The notes: generated by a model from the sequence alone, not told the origin. A stretch of 64,000 bases of DNA from Alteromonas sp. MMG017 (GCF_018100795.1 NZ_JAGJDY010000004.1:1-64000), one strand, 5' to 3'; shown: positions 47,763-57,779, numbered from the stretch's first letter. Numbers and translations: made by a program.

Positions 47763-47804
47763 CGTGTTATCGGGTAACGTATTATCGGGTGACGTATTAT
47801 CGAG
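47760..47804. repeat. Three tandem 15-bp repeats spanning two stop codons
   Basis: Units TAACGTGTTATCGGG, TAACGTATTATCGGG and TGACGTATTATCGAG fill the gap between converging genes. The first unit starts with the plus-strand stop TAA (47760-47762); the third includes the minus-strand GST stop (47797-47799). Confidence 0.9.
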
Positions 47805-48456
47805 TAACCACGTTTTTAGCGCCTTTTATTAACGCTTCTTTATCGATTTTATTGGGTACTTCAACACCACGGCGCGCCGCAGGGCGTGCCTCGATACTGT
47901 TTTTCCAGCGAGTTAAATTATCTAGCCCTTCAATGCTAACACCTGACCATTCATAGGTACGCACCCAGCACCAGTTTGCCATGTCGGCAATGCTGTAATC
48001 ACCGGCTAAATATTCGTTATCTTCTAACCGCCCATCTAGCACCGTAAACAATCGGCGTACTTCATTTTGATAACGGTCGATAGCAATGGGGATTTTTTCT
48101 TCTAAATAGCGATGGAACACATTCGCCTGCCCCATCATTGGCCCAATACCCCCCATTTGAAACATAACCCATTGCATCACTTGGCTTCTGCCTTTGGCGT
48201 CTGTGGGTAAAAACTTACCTGTCTTTTCAGCTAAATAAAGCATGATGGCGCCAGATTCGAAAACCACATGGTCGCCTTCGCTTTTGTCCACAATAACGGG
48301 AATTCTGCCATTCGGGTTCATGGCGAGGAACTCAGCAGTTTTTTGCTCTCCTTTCATTAAGTTTACCGCGTGCACGGTATAGTCGAGTTCCATTTCTTCT
48401 AATGCGACTGACGCTTTCCAGCCATTGGGTGTTGCTGCGGTGTATAAATCTATCAT
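47797..48456 (-). CDS. Glutathione S-transferase, YfcG/nu-class-like
   Basis: The 219-residue product has the thioredoxin-like domain with TPNGWK (the Thr/Asn pair near residue 9-11 that marks the nu-class YfcG/Ure2p type), the cis-proline [11 protein letters not shown] and the glutathione-binding [12 protein letters not shown], then a helical domain with [17 protein letters not shown]. YfcG-type enzymes act as disulfide-bond reductases more than as conjugating enzymes. It overlaps the upstream GST gene by one base (TAATG). Confidence 0.9.
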   Translation of the reverse strand: MIDLYTAATPNGWKASVALEEMELDYTVHAVNLMKGEQKTAEFLAMNPNGRIPVIVDKSEGDHVVFESGAIMLYLAEKTGKFLPTDAKGRSQVMQWVMFQMGGIGPMMGQANVFHRYLEEKIPIAIDRYQNEVRRLFTVLDGRLEDNEYLAGDYSIADMANWCWVRTYEWSGVSIEGLDNLTRWKNSIEARPAARRGVEVPNKIDKEALIKGAKNVVTR

Positions 48457-49073
48457 TAGGCTTTTGCACTCGCTCTGCTACTAACGTTGTCGTACCAACG
48501 CTGAAGGTTGGTTTGTTCGTCTTTAATTCGAATATCCACCACCCGTGCAAAATCAATGGCACATAGAGCAGTAATATCCGCAATAGAGAAGGTATCTCCC
48601 GCTATAAACTCATGTAATTCAAGTCGGCGTTCGAGAATATTAAAATATTTTGATGCATTGATACCGGCTTCTTTACCGTATTCCGGCACAGGCACCATTC
48701 TGTCTTTAAAGTACCCGGTGGTGTGTTGGAAACACATGCCTACTTGTAACATCAACGCCATTTCTACTTGTCTCTGCCACATAGCGATGGTGGCTTTCTC
48801 AATAGGCGTAGAGCCTAGCAATGAAGGCTCAGGATGAATGGCTTCAAAGTAAGTACAAATAGCGTCGGTTTCAGCAATACAGGTACCGTCATCCAACTCC
48901 AAAATAGGAATTTTACCTAGCGGGTTTTTAGCGCGCATTTCAGCGCTTAAATTTTCACCCTTTTGAATGTCTACTTGTACATACTCTACTTGTGATTTAT
49001 CTATCCCCTTTTCAGCAAGGAACATGCGAACACGGCGAGGATTAGGCGCTGTTTTGGTCTCGTAAATTTTCAT
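48456..49073 (-). CDS. Glutathione S-transferase
   Basis: The 205-residue product has the GST N-terminal domain ([40 protein letters not shown]) and the C-terminal helical domain with [18 protein letters not shown]. It resembles a different class from the downstream GST. The two genes overlap by one base and are probably translationally coupled. Substrates are unknown. Confidence 0.88.
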   Translation of the reverse strand: MKIYETKTAPNPRRVRMFLAEKGIDKSQVEYVQVDIQKGENLSAEMRAKNPLGKIPILELDDGTCIAETDAICTYFEAIHPEPSLLGSTPIEKATIAMWQRQVEMALMLQVGMCFQHTTGYFKDRMVPVPEYGKEAGINASKYFNILERRLELHEFIAGDTFSIADITALCAIDFARVVDIRIKDEQTNLQRWYDNVSSRASAKA

Positions 49074-49186
49074 AGGTAATATCGTATCGTTGGAATGTTA
49101 ACAGTCAGACTAGTGCTGCTTGCCCATGGGTTCAAATCATATTCCGTTGGGGTACAACTATTAAAAGGTTGAATGGTTATACCTGT

Positions 49187-50191
49187 TCACAGATTTACAT
49201 CTACTAATACTCTCAGGCGCTTTTGTTCGGTATTTGAAAAGTGGGTTTGCCTGTAAGTCGTTAAGGCGTCTTGCTGTGCTTGCGCTTTCATTGCACTAGC
49301 GCTCACGTATTCTTGATAGTCTCGGTAGGCATCAACTCGTTGTTGCCATCGTGCTTGCGTCTCCCATAATGCAGAGAATCGCTCGGCTACCTGATGGCCA
49401 AATTCAGCGGCAATAGCGTGGTATCGAGACTCGAAATCTACATATTTTTGTTTAATTTGGTTAATTTTTTCCATATCTAGGGTAGGTTGAAACGCCGCTT
49501 TTTCCTGCTCATTTAGTGCATTTAATTGACCAAATATCTCATTGCGTTTTTGCTCCCTTGAGAGGTCGCGATCTTGAGCAATAGCAAGGCGAGCAAGTGC
49601 TCTTGCGTCAATGGCCGCATCAGCAGAAAACAAGTACTCATATTCTTGTTGGGAAAAGTAGTTAAGACGCAGCGTATCTCTCGTTGCTAGTTTTTGTTCA
49701 ACGTCACTTAATGAAATGCCAGCATAGGTAACATCAGTCATGGTGCTCTCGCTAGATACTGTCAGCACCTTGTCGATTTCGGCATCGGTATCTGCCAATG
49801 CCACTTTATATTCAACATATCGGGTGAATACATCAGCGGCGTACATGGCCGACTTAGCCTCATACATACTTTTAGCATTCATACTAAATAGTGCCGTCAC
49901 TTCGCTATCTGAAGCGCCTTCATTAGCAAAAATAAAGCGATCGAAACTGTCTTTTACGCCAAAATATAAGGTAAATACTGGTAGAGCTGACGCGTGGGAA
50001 TTTACCTTTTTTACTGGCTGAATCGCTTTTTTAAGTTCAGCTGCTTTTAAGTCTTTACGGGTTAATACTGCCGTTGTAGCTTGACGATTTTTATGTGCCT
50101 CTTCATCGTCGATGTGATGACGCTTGCTAATTAAAATAACAACGACAAAAAAGAGGGCAGCGCCCCCTCCTATTAATACCCACCGGCTCAT
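49187..50191 (-). CDS. Lipase-specific foldase (LifO/Lif)
   Basis: This 334-residue membrane-anchored chaperone folds the partner lipase in the periplasm. A single N-terminal helix (about residues 5-21) anchors it, followed by a Lys/Ala-rich linker and a helical domain. The conserved foldase motif is kept only partly as SFDRFIFANEG (F83, D84), where typical members have RxxFDY. The C-terminal coiled helices fit the family. It starts at the lipase stop (one-base overlap). Confidence 0.85.
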   Translation of the reverse strand: MSRWVLIGGGAALFFVVVILISKRHHIDDEEAHKNRQATTAVLTRKDLKAAELKKAIQPVKKVNSHASALPVFTLYFGVKDSFDRFIFANEGASDSEVTALFSMNAKSMYEAKSAMYAADVFTRYVEYKVALADTDAEIDKVLTVSSESTMTDVTYAGISLSDVEQKLATRDTLRLNYFSQQEYEYLFSADAAIDARALARLAIAQDRDLSREQKRNEIFGQLNALNEQEKAAFQPTLDMEKINQIKQKYVDFESRYHAIAAEFGHQVAERFSALWETQARWQQRVDAYRDYQEYVSASAMKAQAQQDALTTYRQTHFSNTEQKRLRVLVDVNL

Positions 50192-51132
50192 TATAAACCT
50201 AGGCTTTTTAAGCGGTTTGCTTGGTCGACAAAGACATCTACTGGGTTGGTTTCAAACCAATGGGTGATACCAAAGCTTTGGTTGACTTCATCAAGGTGAT
50301 TCATCTTATAGTTATCTTTTAGTACTTTACCTAAATGAGAACTACATGAAGACACTAACCCATCATTGGTTTCACCAAATGCCAAGCCTGTAATGGCAAG
50401 AAAAGGGTCGACCACGTCCAGCGCGTTTGTATAAGTTCTGCCACCACTCCAGGAATAGTAGTACACGCCATTCTCGCCTAATTTTTTACCGTCATTTCGA
50501 CAGTAGGCCGAGGGCATGCCTTCGGGGTAGCGAGCGTTGAACGCAATTGAACCAGCGGTTGATAGCGAGGTTAGTGCAGCTACAGAATCTGTGGGTTTAT
50601 CTCGAGGATCTGAACCTGATGCAAGTTCGATAAGATTAGCAAAAGCGTTAGTGATTAGCCCCACTGTACCTTCTTGAACAGACCCTTCCGTAAGGCCACT
50701 TTTTAATACGTCTGCCACAGCGCTCCCCCAGTTAACTCCGGCTACGGAGGTAACCGAAGCCACTTTACTGGGCGCTACACTTGCGGCATACCTTGCCGTT
50801 GGTCCGCCATGGCTATGGCCAATAAGATTGACTTTTTCGGCGCCAGAAAGTGCAAGTACCTCATCAATATAGTTAAGTAACTGCTCTCCTCTCACTTCGG
50901 TAGAATTAGAAGGGGACACTTCTGCGATATAAACCACCGCGCCGTTTCGAGATAGTTTTTGAGGCACTTTGTAAAAGTAATCTACAAACAAAATGTCATC
51001 AAAACCAAAGAGACCGTGAACCAGTACAATTGGGTATTGTGTTTTAGCGTAGTTACCAGCCCACGATTGAGAAGGTAATACTGCGACAAGCAAAAACAGC
51101 ATGAGCGTTGTTATTTTCGTTCTTAGTTTCAT
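50191..51132 (-). CDS. Secreted triacylglycerol lipase (family I.1-like)
   Basis: The 313-residue lipase has a signal peptide (to about residue 25, SQSWA), the oxyanion loop VHGLFGFDD, the nucleophile S107 in GHSHGG, and likely D257 (ETNDGLV) and H279 (NHLDEVN). C211 and C263 could form the disulfide seen in this family. It needs the foldase encoded just downstream, which fits folding in the periplasm and type II secretion. A GGTCTG/CAGACC hairpin lies just upstream of the ATG. Confidence 0.92.
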   Translation of the reverse strand: MKLRTKITTLMLFLLVAVLPSQSWAGNYAKTQYPIVLVHGLFGFDDILFVDYFYKVPQKLSRNGAVVYIAEVSPSNSTEVRGEQLLNYIDEVLALSGAEKVNLIGHSHGGPTARYAASVAPSKVASVTSVAGVNWGSAVADVLKSGLTEGSVQEGTVGLITNAFANLIELASGSDPRDKPTDSVAALTSLSTAGSIAFNARYPEGMPSAYCRNDGKKLGENGVYYYSWSGGRTYTNALDVVDPFLAITGLAFGETNDGLVSSCSSHLGKVLKDNYKMNHLDEVNQSFGITHWFETNPVDVFVDQANRLKSLGL

Positions 51133-51448
51133 TGCATGTTCCTTGAATTATCAACATTAGTGGTCTGAGGCCAGACCTGAGTTACTTTTATGTTAATTCA
51201 ATGTAAATAACAAGATAAATAAGAGAGTGGTCTTTTATAAAATTGACTAGAGGTAATAGCTAAAAATACGGTTATGAAGGATAAGAAAACGTAAAATGCT
51301 TTATATTCAGAAGACTAGCGTAAAAACTGGGTATAAACCCTCATACTATTTAATAGGCGAATAAAGAAAATAGCGAGAGTTTATAGCCCGGGTAAATGTT
51401 AACTACTGTTAGCGAACGAAAGTAATATGCACTGACTATGTGGCTTTA
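51133..51448. other. Gap between the lipase and ubiG genes
   Basis: These 316 AT-rich bases hold no gene. GGTCTG-AGGC-CAGACC (51162-51177) is a short dyad 30 bp upstream of the lipase ATG and could be an operator or a leader hairpin. I see nothing else. Confidence 0.5.
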
Positions 51449-52258
51449 TCACGCACGATGGTAAACCTGAAGGTAATTTACGCTTAAGCTGGGTGTAAGC
51501 TTCCATACCTTAGTGAATGGATTTAGTGCCATGCCAGTCTCATGATCAAGCGTAAACCCTTCACCTACCCATTGATTTAGCTCAGTGGGTTTAACAAATT
51601 TTTGCCAATCGTGAGTACCAACGGGTAAATATCGCATGACATATTCTGCGCCTACAATCGCAATAACAAAACTTTTAATGGTTCTATTTAACGTGGCTAG
51701 CACCAATAAACCACTTGGCTTCACTAAACTTGCACACTCTTTTATTAGCTGCGCTTGATCAGGTACATGCTCAACAACTTCTGCATTAATGACGATGTCA
51801 AATTGACGGCCTTGGCTTACCAAGTCAGATGAAAGGCCGTGTATGTAGTTAACCTTCACATTGCTTAGATTCGCATGCCGCTTCGCCACCTCAATACTCA
51901 TGGCACTTGCATCTATACCTGTAACATCCGCCCCCTTCAACGCAAGCGGCTCACTAATAAGCCCACCACCACAACCGATATCTACAATTGAAAGCCCCGT
52001 AAAAGGCTTGGTTTTATCAGTGGCATTCGTTAGGGAATTTGCCGTAGACGCATTTTGAGGAAAGCCCTGGGTTTGCTCACTTTTCAAAAAGTGACTGGTT
52101 ATTTGAGACTCAATCACAGATAGCCGTGCACGATTAAAATCTAACGCGGTTTTATAATTGCCATTGGGATCCCACCAGCTTTCTGCTAGCGCATCAAAGC
52201 GGTCAATTTCCTGCTGAGAAAAATTAATGGGCGCTGATTTTCGGCTTTTATCTAACAT
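51449..52258 (-). CDS. ubiG: Ubiquinone biosynthesis O-methyltransferase
   Basis: UbiG performs both O-methylations of ubiquinone synthesis. The 269-residue product has FDALAESWWDPNGNYKTAL, the SAM-binding VDIGCGGGLISEPLA, AEVVEHVPD and C-terminal NPFTKVWKLTPSLSVNYL, all typical. It is about 25 residues longer than usual because of a Ser/Thr/Asn-rich insertion (SEQTQGFPQNASTANS and following, near residues 61-90) before the SAM motif. Confidence 0.92.
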   Translation of the reverse strand: MLDKSRKSAPINFSQQEIDRFDALAESWWDPNGNYKTALDFNRARLSVIESQITSHFLKSEQTQGFPQNASTANSLTNATDKTKPFTGLSIVDIGCGGGLISEPLALKGADVTGIDASAMSIEVAKRHANLSNVKVNYIHGLSSDLVSQGRQFDIVINAEVVEHVPDQAQLIKECASLVKPSGLLVLATLNRTIKSFVIAIVGAEYVMRYLPVGTHDWQKFVKPTELNQWVGEGFTLDHETGMALNPFTKVWKLTPSLSVNYLQVYHRA

Positions 52259-52426
52259 GCACTAACACCAGTTTAAAAAATAGGTAATTTATTCAAATCT
52301 ATCTACGCTAGGTCCCCGTAATTAAAACACCTAGGATATTGTGTAGCCAACGGCTAGCAGATGCCTGAGTTTTATGAGAAATAGGTATACAATCAATGCT
52401 TATACGCGCAAAAAGAGGTATTCGTT

Positions 52427-52786
52427 TTGGCTAATGCTAAAAATGTCTATGGAAGACCACTTCAACTGTGTTGTGGTAACACTGGCTACACCCGAGAAGG
52501 CTTTTGCTATGTGCCCGATGCAGATGTGGGTAACCACAGTGTGTGTGCAGTAGTCTCCGATGAGTTTCTACAATTTTCCTTACGCCAAGGTAATGACTTG
52601 ATCACGCCTTGGCCCAGTATGGACTTTGCTGGTTTACTTGCCGGTGATAGATGGTGCTTGTGCGCCGCCAGATGGTTACAGGCTTACGAAGCAGGTGTTG
52701 CGCCAAAAGTGCGATTAGAAGCTACTCATGAACGAGCCCTTGATATTATTCCCTTGGCTACCCTTGAAGCTTTTGCAGCAGATTAA
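52427..52786 (+). CDS. DUF2237-family protein
   Basis: The 119-residue protein has the family pattern GYTREGFC, VGNHSVCAVVSDEFLQFS, GNDL, PGDRWCLCA-like GDRWCLCAARWL and EATHERAL. Four or more conserved cysteines may bind metal, but no function is known. I accept the TTG at 52427, which has AGAGG upstream. A terminator follows. Confidence 0.85.
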   Translation: MANAKNVYGRPLQLCCGNTGYTREGFCYVPDADVGNHSVCAVVSDEFLQFSLRQGNDLITPWPSMDFAGLLAGDRWCLCAARWLQAYEAGVAPKVRLEATHERALDIIPLATLEAFAAD

Positions 52787-52822
52787 AAAAGCGGGTGACT
52801 TCTGTTAGAAGCACCCGCTTTA
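52787..52822 (+). terminator. Intrinsic terminator after the DUF2237 gene
   Basis: AAGCGGGTG and CACCCGCTT enclose a smaller CTTCT/AGAAG stem. It is followed by TTTA, directly after the stop. Confidence 0.75.
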
Positions 52823-52902
52823 TTACGGTTGATTTTGGTTCGTTAGGCTTTTAAGGCTTTTTCACCTTCGTTACCTTATACGCGTTTTAGTTACTCTACT
52901 TC

Positions 52903-54339
52903 CTAGGGCGTTCGAATAACCATAAGCCGTGTTTCTGTCATATCTTCTATGGCATAGCGAATACCTTCGCGGCCAAGTCCTGAGTCTTTTACACCGCCAT
53001 AAGGCATATTATCTACACGCCAGCTGGGTACATCACCTATGACTACTCCGCCCACCTCAAGCACATTCCATGCTTTGTGTGCTTTGTAGATATCACGCGT
53101 AAAGATACCCGCCTGTAGCCCATAGCGACTGTTGTTTACCTCATCTAACGCACTATCGTAATCGTCAAACGGCTGCAATATAGATAACGGCCCGAAAGCT
53201 TCTTCGGCGCTAGCGTCACAATCTTTCGGCACGTTTTCCATTACGGTAGCCTGTAGCATGGCACCATCTCTTTCACCGCCGCATAGCACGCTAGCGCCAG
53301 CTTCTTTAGCGTTTTTAATCCAGCCTTCTAAACGCTTAGCCTCGCCCTTAGAAATCATAGGGCCAATGAAAGTATCTTCATCGCTAGGATCGCCAGACAC
53401 CAAAGCTTCGACCCGCTCTACATAGCGAGATTTGAAATCATCATAAATTGACGAGTGCACTAATAAGCGCTGCACTGAAATACAGCTTTGGCCCGACTGA
53501 TAATACGCGCCGACAATAATACGGTCGATGGCATCACTAATATCGGCATCTTCATCCACCACACAAGCGGCATTACCGCCAAGCTCTAATACCACAGGCT
53601 TTTTACCCGCTTTAGCTTTTAGCGCCCAGCCCACATCAGGTGAACCGGTAAAGCTAAGTAGCTTTAATCGCTCGTCGGTGGTAAATAAATCAGCGCCGTC
53701 GCGACTACAAGGAAGAATTGAAAATGCGCCTTTGGGCATCAACTCACATTCCGCTAACACTTCGCCAATAATCAACGCACCAATAGGTGTACGAGAAGCA
53801 GGCTTAAGCACAAAAGTACATCCTGCCGCGATAGCTGGCGCAACTTTGTGCGCGGCTAGGTTTAACGGAAAGTTGAACGGAGAGATAAACGAGCAAGGGC
53901 CGATAGGCACTTTCTTCGTCATGCCCTGATAACCTTTGGCACGGGCGGAGATTTCTAAATTAACCACTTCACCATTAATTCTTACCGATTCTTCAGCCGC
54001 AATTTTGAAGGTGTCGATTAACCGGCCTACTTCGCCTTTGGCATCTTTAATAGGCTTACCCGCTTCAATACAAAGGGCTTTACCTAGTTCTTCCTCGCGT
54101 TCAGTAAAGCGCTTAACGCAATGCTCTAGAATTGCTTGGCGCTCGTACGGAGCCAGCGCAGTCATCGCAGGCTGTGCTTTTTCGGCAGCGGCTATGGCTT
54201 TATCAATCACTTCAGCGTCGGCCAACGCCACTTTTGTAGCCACTTCGCCTGTGTATTTATTGGTAACGTCTAAATCGGTATTAGCAAAACAAGGTTCGCT
54301 TGCAAGGTAATAGGGATAGCTGTCTTTTAACATGATCAC
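52903..54339 (-). CDS. Aldehyde dehydrogenase
   Basis: The 478-residue NAD(P)-dependent enzyme has the ALDH catalytic residues: the Asn in SPFNFPLNL, the Glu in LELGGNAA and the nucleophilic Cys in GQSCISVQR. The C-terminal EAFGPLSIL and YGGVKDSGLGREG are typical. It lies 3 bp after an acetolactate-synthase-like gene, so it probably oxidises an aldehyde made by, or fed to, that enzyme. Substrate not identifiable. Confidence 0.9.
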   Translation of the reverse strand: MIMLKDSYPYYLASEPCFANTDLDVTNKYTGEVATKVALADAEVIDKAIAAAEKAQPAMTALAPYERQAILEHCVKRFTEREEELGKALCIEAGKPIKDAKGEVGRLIDTFKIAAEESVRINGEVVNLEISARAKGYQGMTKKVPIGPCSFISPFNFPLNLAAHKVAPAIAAGCTFVLKPASRTPIGALIIGEVLAECELMPKGAFSILPCSRDGADLFTTDERLKLLSFTGSPDVGWALKAKAGKKPVVLELGGNAACVVDEDADISDAIDRIIVGAYYQSGQSCISVQRLLVHSSIYDDFKSRYVERVEALVSGDPSDEDTFIGPMISKGEAKRLEGWIKNAKEAGASVLCGGERDGAMLQATVMENVPKDCDASAEEAFGPLSILQPFDDYDSALDEVNNSRYGLQAGIFTRDIYKAHKAWNVLEVGGVVIGDVPSWRVDNMPYGGVKDSGLGREGIRYAIEDMTETRLMVIRTP

Positions 54340-54342
54340 TCC

Positions 54343-55983
54343 TTATAATTTCGCGCTTAATTCGGCAATCGTATGGTTCAGTGTTTTATCGTTCATGCTG
54401 TAGTCAACAGGGCAATCAATCACATGCACCCCCGGTGTGTTTAAACAGCTTTCCACCATAGGAATTAGTAATTCGGTACTGTCTACGCGCCAGCCATGGG
54501 CACCGTAGCTTTTTGCGTATTTCACAAAATCCGGATTACCGTAATCCAAACCGAACTCATCAAACTGCATATTGGCTTGTTTCCACTTAATCATTCCGTA
54601 CGCATCATCCCGCAGTATGATCACAATAAGGTCGAGTTTCAGACGAACCGCAGTTTCAATTTCTTGGCTATTCATCATAAACCCGCCGTCGCCGCAAACA
54701 CTCATAACAGGCACATCAGGCTTCACCAACTTTGCAGCTATTGCCGAGGGTAAACCAGCCCCCATTGACGCTAATGCGTTATCTAATAGCAATGTATTGG
54801 GGTGGTAAGCAGGATAATTACGAGCAAACCAAATTTTGTATACGCCATTATCAAGCGTCACTATGCCATCATCTGGCATGACCTTCCTGATGTCACGCAC
54901 AAAGCGCTCAGGCAGAATGGGGAATCGATTATCGTTTTCTGCTTCCGCTCTGTGTTTTTCATAGGCATCGTGTACGTCTTTATAGAAATCGAGTTTCCAA
55001 TCATCTTGCGGCGTAATGCCTTCTTTTATTTGCCAGATACTATTGGCAATGTCCCCCACCACCTCTAGCTGTGGAAAATACACTGGGTCAACAGCGGCTG
55101 ACTCAAAGTTCATATGGATGACTTTCTTACCGTCGTTATGCATAAAGAACGGCGGCTTCTCTACGACATCGTGCCCAACATTAATAATAAGGTCGGCTCT
55201 TTCTATCGCTCTGTGCACAAAGTCGTTATCTGATAAAGCTGTATTGCCCGCAAACCTAGGATCGCTTTCGTTTAGCACCCCTTTACCCATCTGTGTAGTC
55301 ACAAACGGGATACAGGTTTTATCCACAAATTCCCGCAGCATTTTGGCGGTTAGCTTACGATTTGCACCTGCTCCTATTAACAATAATGGGGAGGTAGCTT
55401 CTTCTATCATCGAAATAGCCGCTGATATAGCTTTGTATTCAGCAATAGGTCGCCTTGACGTACTAGGGGTTAATAAGGGTACAGACGTATGCTCATCGGC
55501 AATATCTTCAGGAAGCTCTATGTGCACAGCACCGGGGCGTTCTTCAGAGGCTAATCGAAATGCTTCGCGAACGACAGAGGGAATGCGATCGCCGCTCACC
55601 ACTTGCGTGGTAAATTTAGTAATGGGACGCATCATATCGACAATATCGATAACTTGAAACCGGCCTTGTTTACTGGTTTTAATGGGCTTTTGCCCTGTGA
55701 TCATTAACATGGGCATAGCACCTAGTTGTGCATACGCCGCTGGGGTAACAAGATTGGTCGCACCTGGACCGAGGGTAGATAAGCACACGCCAACTTTACC
55801 GGTTAATCTACCGTAAGTCGCGGCCATGAAACCCGCGCCTTGTTCATGGCGGGTAAGTACGAGTTTAATTGAGGAGGTTCTTAACGACTCAAGCAAGTCG
55901 AGGTTTTCTTCGCCAGGAATGCCAAAGATGTATTCTACACCTTCAGCTTCCAACGCTTTTACGAAAAGGTCAGACGCTTTCAT
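54343..55983 (-). CDS. Acetolactate-synthase-like ThDP enzyme
   Basis: The 546-residue protein is a thiamine-diphosphate enzyme of the acetolactate synthase large-subunit type: the catalytic Glu region FGIPGEENLDLLESL, LTRHEQGAGFMA, and the ThDP motif GDGGFMMNSQE...RDDAYGMIKWKQ. No small regulatory subunit gene follows, so it is probably not the biosynthetic IlvBH enzyme. Pairing with an aldehyde dehydrogenase suggests a catabolic decarboxylation step. Confidence 0.85.
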   Translation of the reverse strand: MKASDLFVKALEAEGVEYIFGIPGEENLDLLESLRTSSIKLVLTRHEQGAGFMAATYGRLTGKVGVCLSTLGPGATNLVTPAAYAQLGAMPMLMITGQKPIKTSKQGRFQVIDIVDMMRPITKFTTQVVSGDRIPSVVREAFRLASEERPGAVHIELPEDIADEHTSVPLLTPSTSRRPIAEYKAISAAISMIEEATSPLLLIGAGANRKLTAKMLREFVDKTCIPFVTTQMGKGVLNESDPRFAGNTALSDNDFVHRAIERADLIINVGHDVVEKPPFFMHNDGKKVIHMNFESAAVDPVYFPQLEVVGDIANSIWQIKEGITPQDDWKLDFYKDVHDAYEKHRAEAENDNRFPILPERFVRDIRKVMPDDGIVTLDNGVYKIWFARNYPAYHPNTLLLDNALASMGAGLPSAIAAKLVKPDVPVMSVCGDGGFMMNSQEIETAVRLKLDLIVIILRDDAYGMIKWKQANMQFDEFGLDYGNPDFVKYAKSYGAHGWRVDSTELLIPMVESCLNTPGVHVIDCPVDYSMNDKTLNHTIAELSAKL

Positions 55984-56113
55984 TAATCCTACACTCCATT
56001 TTCCATTAATTTTTACGCGGCAACCGCGTATCAGTAAAGGTTGCTACGCAAAGAGTATAGATTACGATTAATGTGGTTTTGTGAAACTATCCAAAACACC
56101 TAAATGTGAACGC

Positions 56114-56527
56114 TTACTGGCGCTCTAGTTTCTCTTCCCATTCTGCTAGCTTTTTCTGAGTTTCGGCATCTACATCGGCTTTATTTTCGCTGATCCACCA
56201 CTTTTCCATTAAGCGTACGTTCTTTTGGTTCGCTTTATAAAATACATCAACGATGTCGCCAATGAAGGGAACAAAGCCTAAGCCAAAATCGATAGCGGAG
56301 TTCTTTACCATTTGAGCTACCAACGCACTGGGCATTCCCAATGATTTCCCCAACCACACGATACGTAGAGAAACGAGCAGCATTAGCGCATCACCCGCAC
56401 CCGGAATAAGGCCAACAATTGAGTCGAGACCTATCCGAATGGGAATAATCGGTAACTTAACAGCGGTATCAAGTAAATTTGCTAACTTTTGTGCTTTTAA
56501 CAGTGCCTTTGGGGCTTTACTATCCAT
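56114..56527 (-). CDS. DUF4112-family membrane protein
   Basis: The 137-residue protein has the family's GLIPGAGDALMLLVSLRIVWLG and SAIDFGLGFVPFIGDIVDVFYKANQKNVRLM, with two short hydrophobic hairpins and a charged tail. The function is unknown. It lies 36 bp downstream of hemH on the same strand. Confidence 0.8.
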   Translation of the reverse strand: MDSKAPKALLKAQKLANLLDTAVKLPIIPIRIGLDSIVGLIPGAGDALMLLVSLRIVWLGKSLGMPSALVAQMVKNSAIDFGLGFVPFIGDIVDVFYKANQKNVRLMEKWWISENKADVDAETQKKLAEWEEKLERQ

Positions 56528-56563
56528 GTTTAGCTACCTTATTAACGTAAAAACAATTACTGG

Positions 56564-57643
56564 CTATTTGTCAGCGCCTAACGCGCGAGCTAAACCAGCT
56601 CGTAATGCAGTATCTTTAGTCGCAGTCCAACCGTGCAAATTCTCTTTAACTAAATCAAACAACATATCAATGTGTTCTTCGTCGCTGTTTAATGCAGGAA
56701 TGTATTCGTACTTTTCACCACCCGCTTCCATGAAGTATTCACGGTTTTCTTCACCAATTTCTTCAATCGTTTCTAAGCAGTCTGCAGAAAAACCAGGGCA
56801 CATGACTTGAATTGACTTTACCCCACTGCCAGGCAAAGACTTCATTGTTTCATCAGTGTAAGGCTTCAACCACTCCGCTTTACCAAAACGAGACTGGAAG
56901 GTGGTCATGTACTCCTCATGAGTTAGCCCGAGTTCTTCGGCCAACAAACGCGATGTTTTATGACATTCACAGTGATACGGGTCGCCATTTAATAAGTAGC
57001 GCTTAGGAATACCATGATAAGAAAGAATAAGCTTATCGGCTTTACCGTGTTCTTCCCAGTATGCCCGTACTTTATTCGCCAGCGCCTTAATGTAATCAGG
57101 CCTGTCGTTGTAATGGTTCACGAAGCGAAGTTCCGGTAACCAGCGGCGTTTGGTAAAGTCTTTCGCAATGGCATCAAAGGTAGACGCTGTAGTAGAGGCG
57201 CTATATTGCGGATACAAAGGCAATACCACTAACTTTCTTACGCCTTGCGACAACATACGTTCAATAGTGTCGCTAATAGCAGGGTTACCGTAACGCATAG
57301 CAAAATCAACCACAACATCGTCGCCGTACTCTGCTTTACAGCGTGCCGCTATTGCTGTTGCTTGGGCTTTGGTAATAGTAAGCAACGGTGAGCCTTCTTC
57401 TGTCCAAACGGTTTTATATGCTTCAGCCGAACGCTTAGGACGAGTATTTAATATAATGAGGTTTAAAATGAACCACCAAAGCGCACGAGGTATTTCTACT
57501 ACCCGCGGGTCTGAAAGAAACTCTTTTAGATAGGGGCGCAGGGCCGCCGCGGTTGGGCTTTCGGGTGTACCTAAATTGGTAACCAACACGCCTATTTTGT
57601 CTGACTGACTGTGAGTAAAACCCTGATTGCTTTTGAACTTCAT
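56564..57643 (-). CDS. hemH: Ferrochelatase
   Basis: HemH inserts Fe2+ into protoporphyrin IX to make haem. The 359-residue product has VLVTNLGTPESP, the active-site histidine in LSYHGIPKRYL and the acidic metal-binding CPGFSADCLETIEEI. CECHKT residues near the active site are also usual. I use ATG 57643, since the in-frame TTG one codon earlier is less likely; GGAA lies 8 nt upstream. Confidence 0.96.
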   Translation of the reverse strand: MKFKSNQGFTHSQSDKIGVLVTNLGTPESPTAAALRPYLKEFLSDPRVVEIPRALWWFILNLIILNTRPKRSAEAYKTVWTEEGSPLLTITKAQATAIAARCKAEYGDDVVVDFAMRYGNPAISDTIERMLSQGVRKLVVLPLYPQYSASTTASTFDAIAKDFTKRRWLPELRFVNHYNDRPDYIKALANKVRAYWEEHGKADKLILSYHGIPKRYLLNGDPYHCECHKTSRLLAEELGLTHEEYMTTFQSRFGKAEWLKPYTDETMKSLPGSGVKSIQVMCPGFSADCLETIEEIGEENREYFMEAGGEKYEYIPALNSDEEHIDMLFDLVKENLHGWTATKDTALRAGLARALGADK

Positions 57644-57751
57644 CAAATATTCCGCACTGAAAAAACAATATAACTAGTATACTGAATTTACGGCAATTTT
57701 GGGTGAATAGACCACAAATTTACCACGATTGATGCAATTAAATTTAGCGAT

Positions 57752-57779
57752 TAAAAAAGGCGGCCTTAGCCACCTTTTT
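57752..57779 (-). terminator. Probable terminator after the AbgT transporter gene
   Basis: AAAAAAGGCGGC and GCCACCTTTTT form a stem with one mismatch and a CTTA loop, 22 bp past the transporter stop. Confidence 0.65.
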
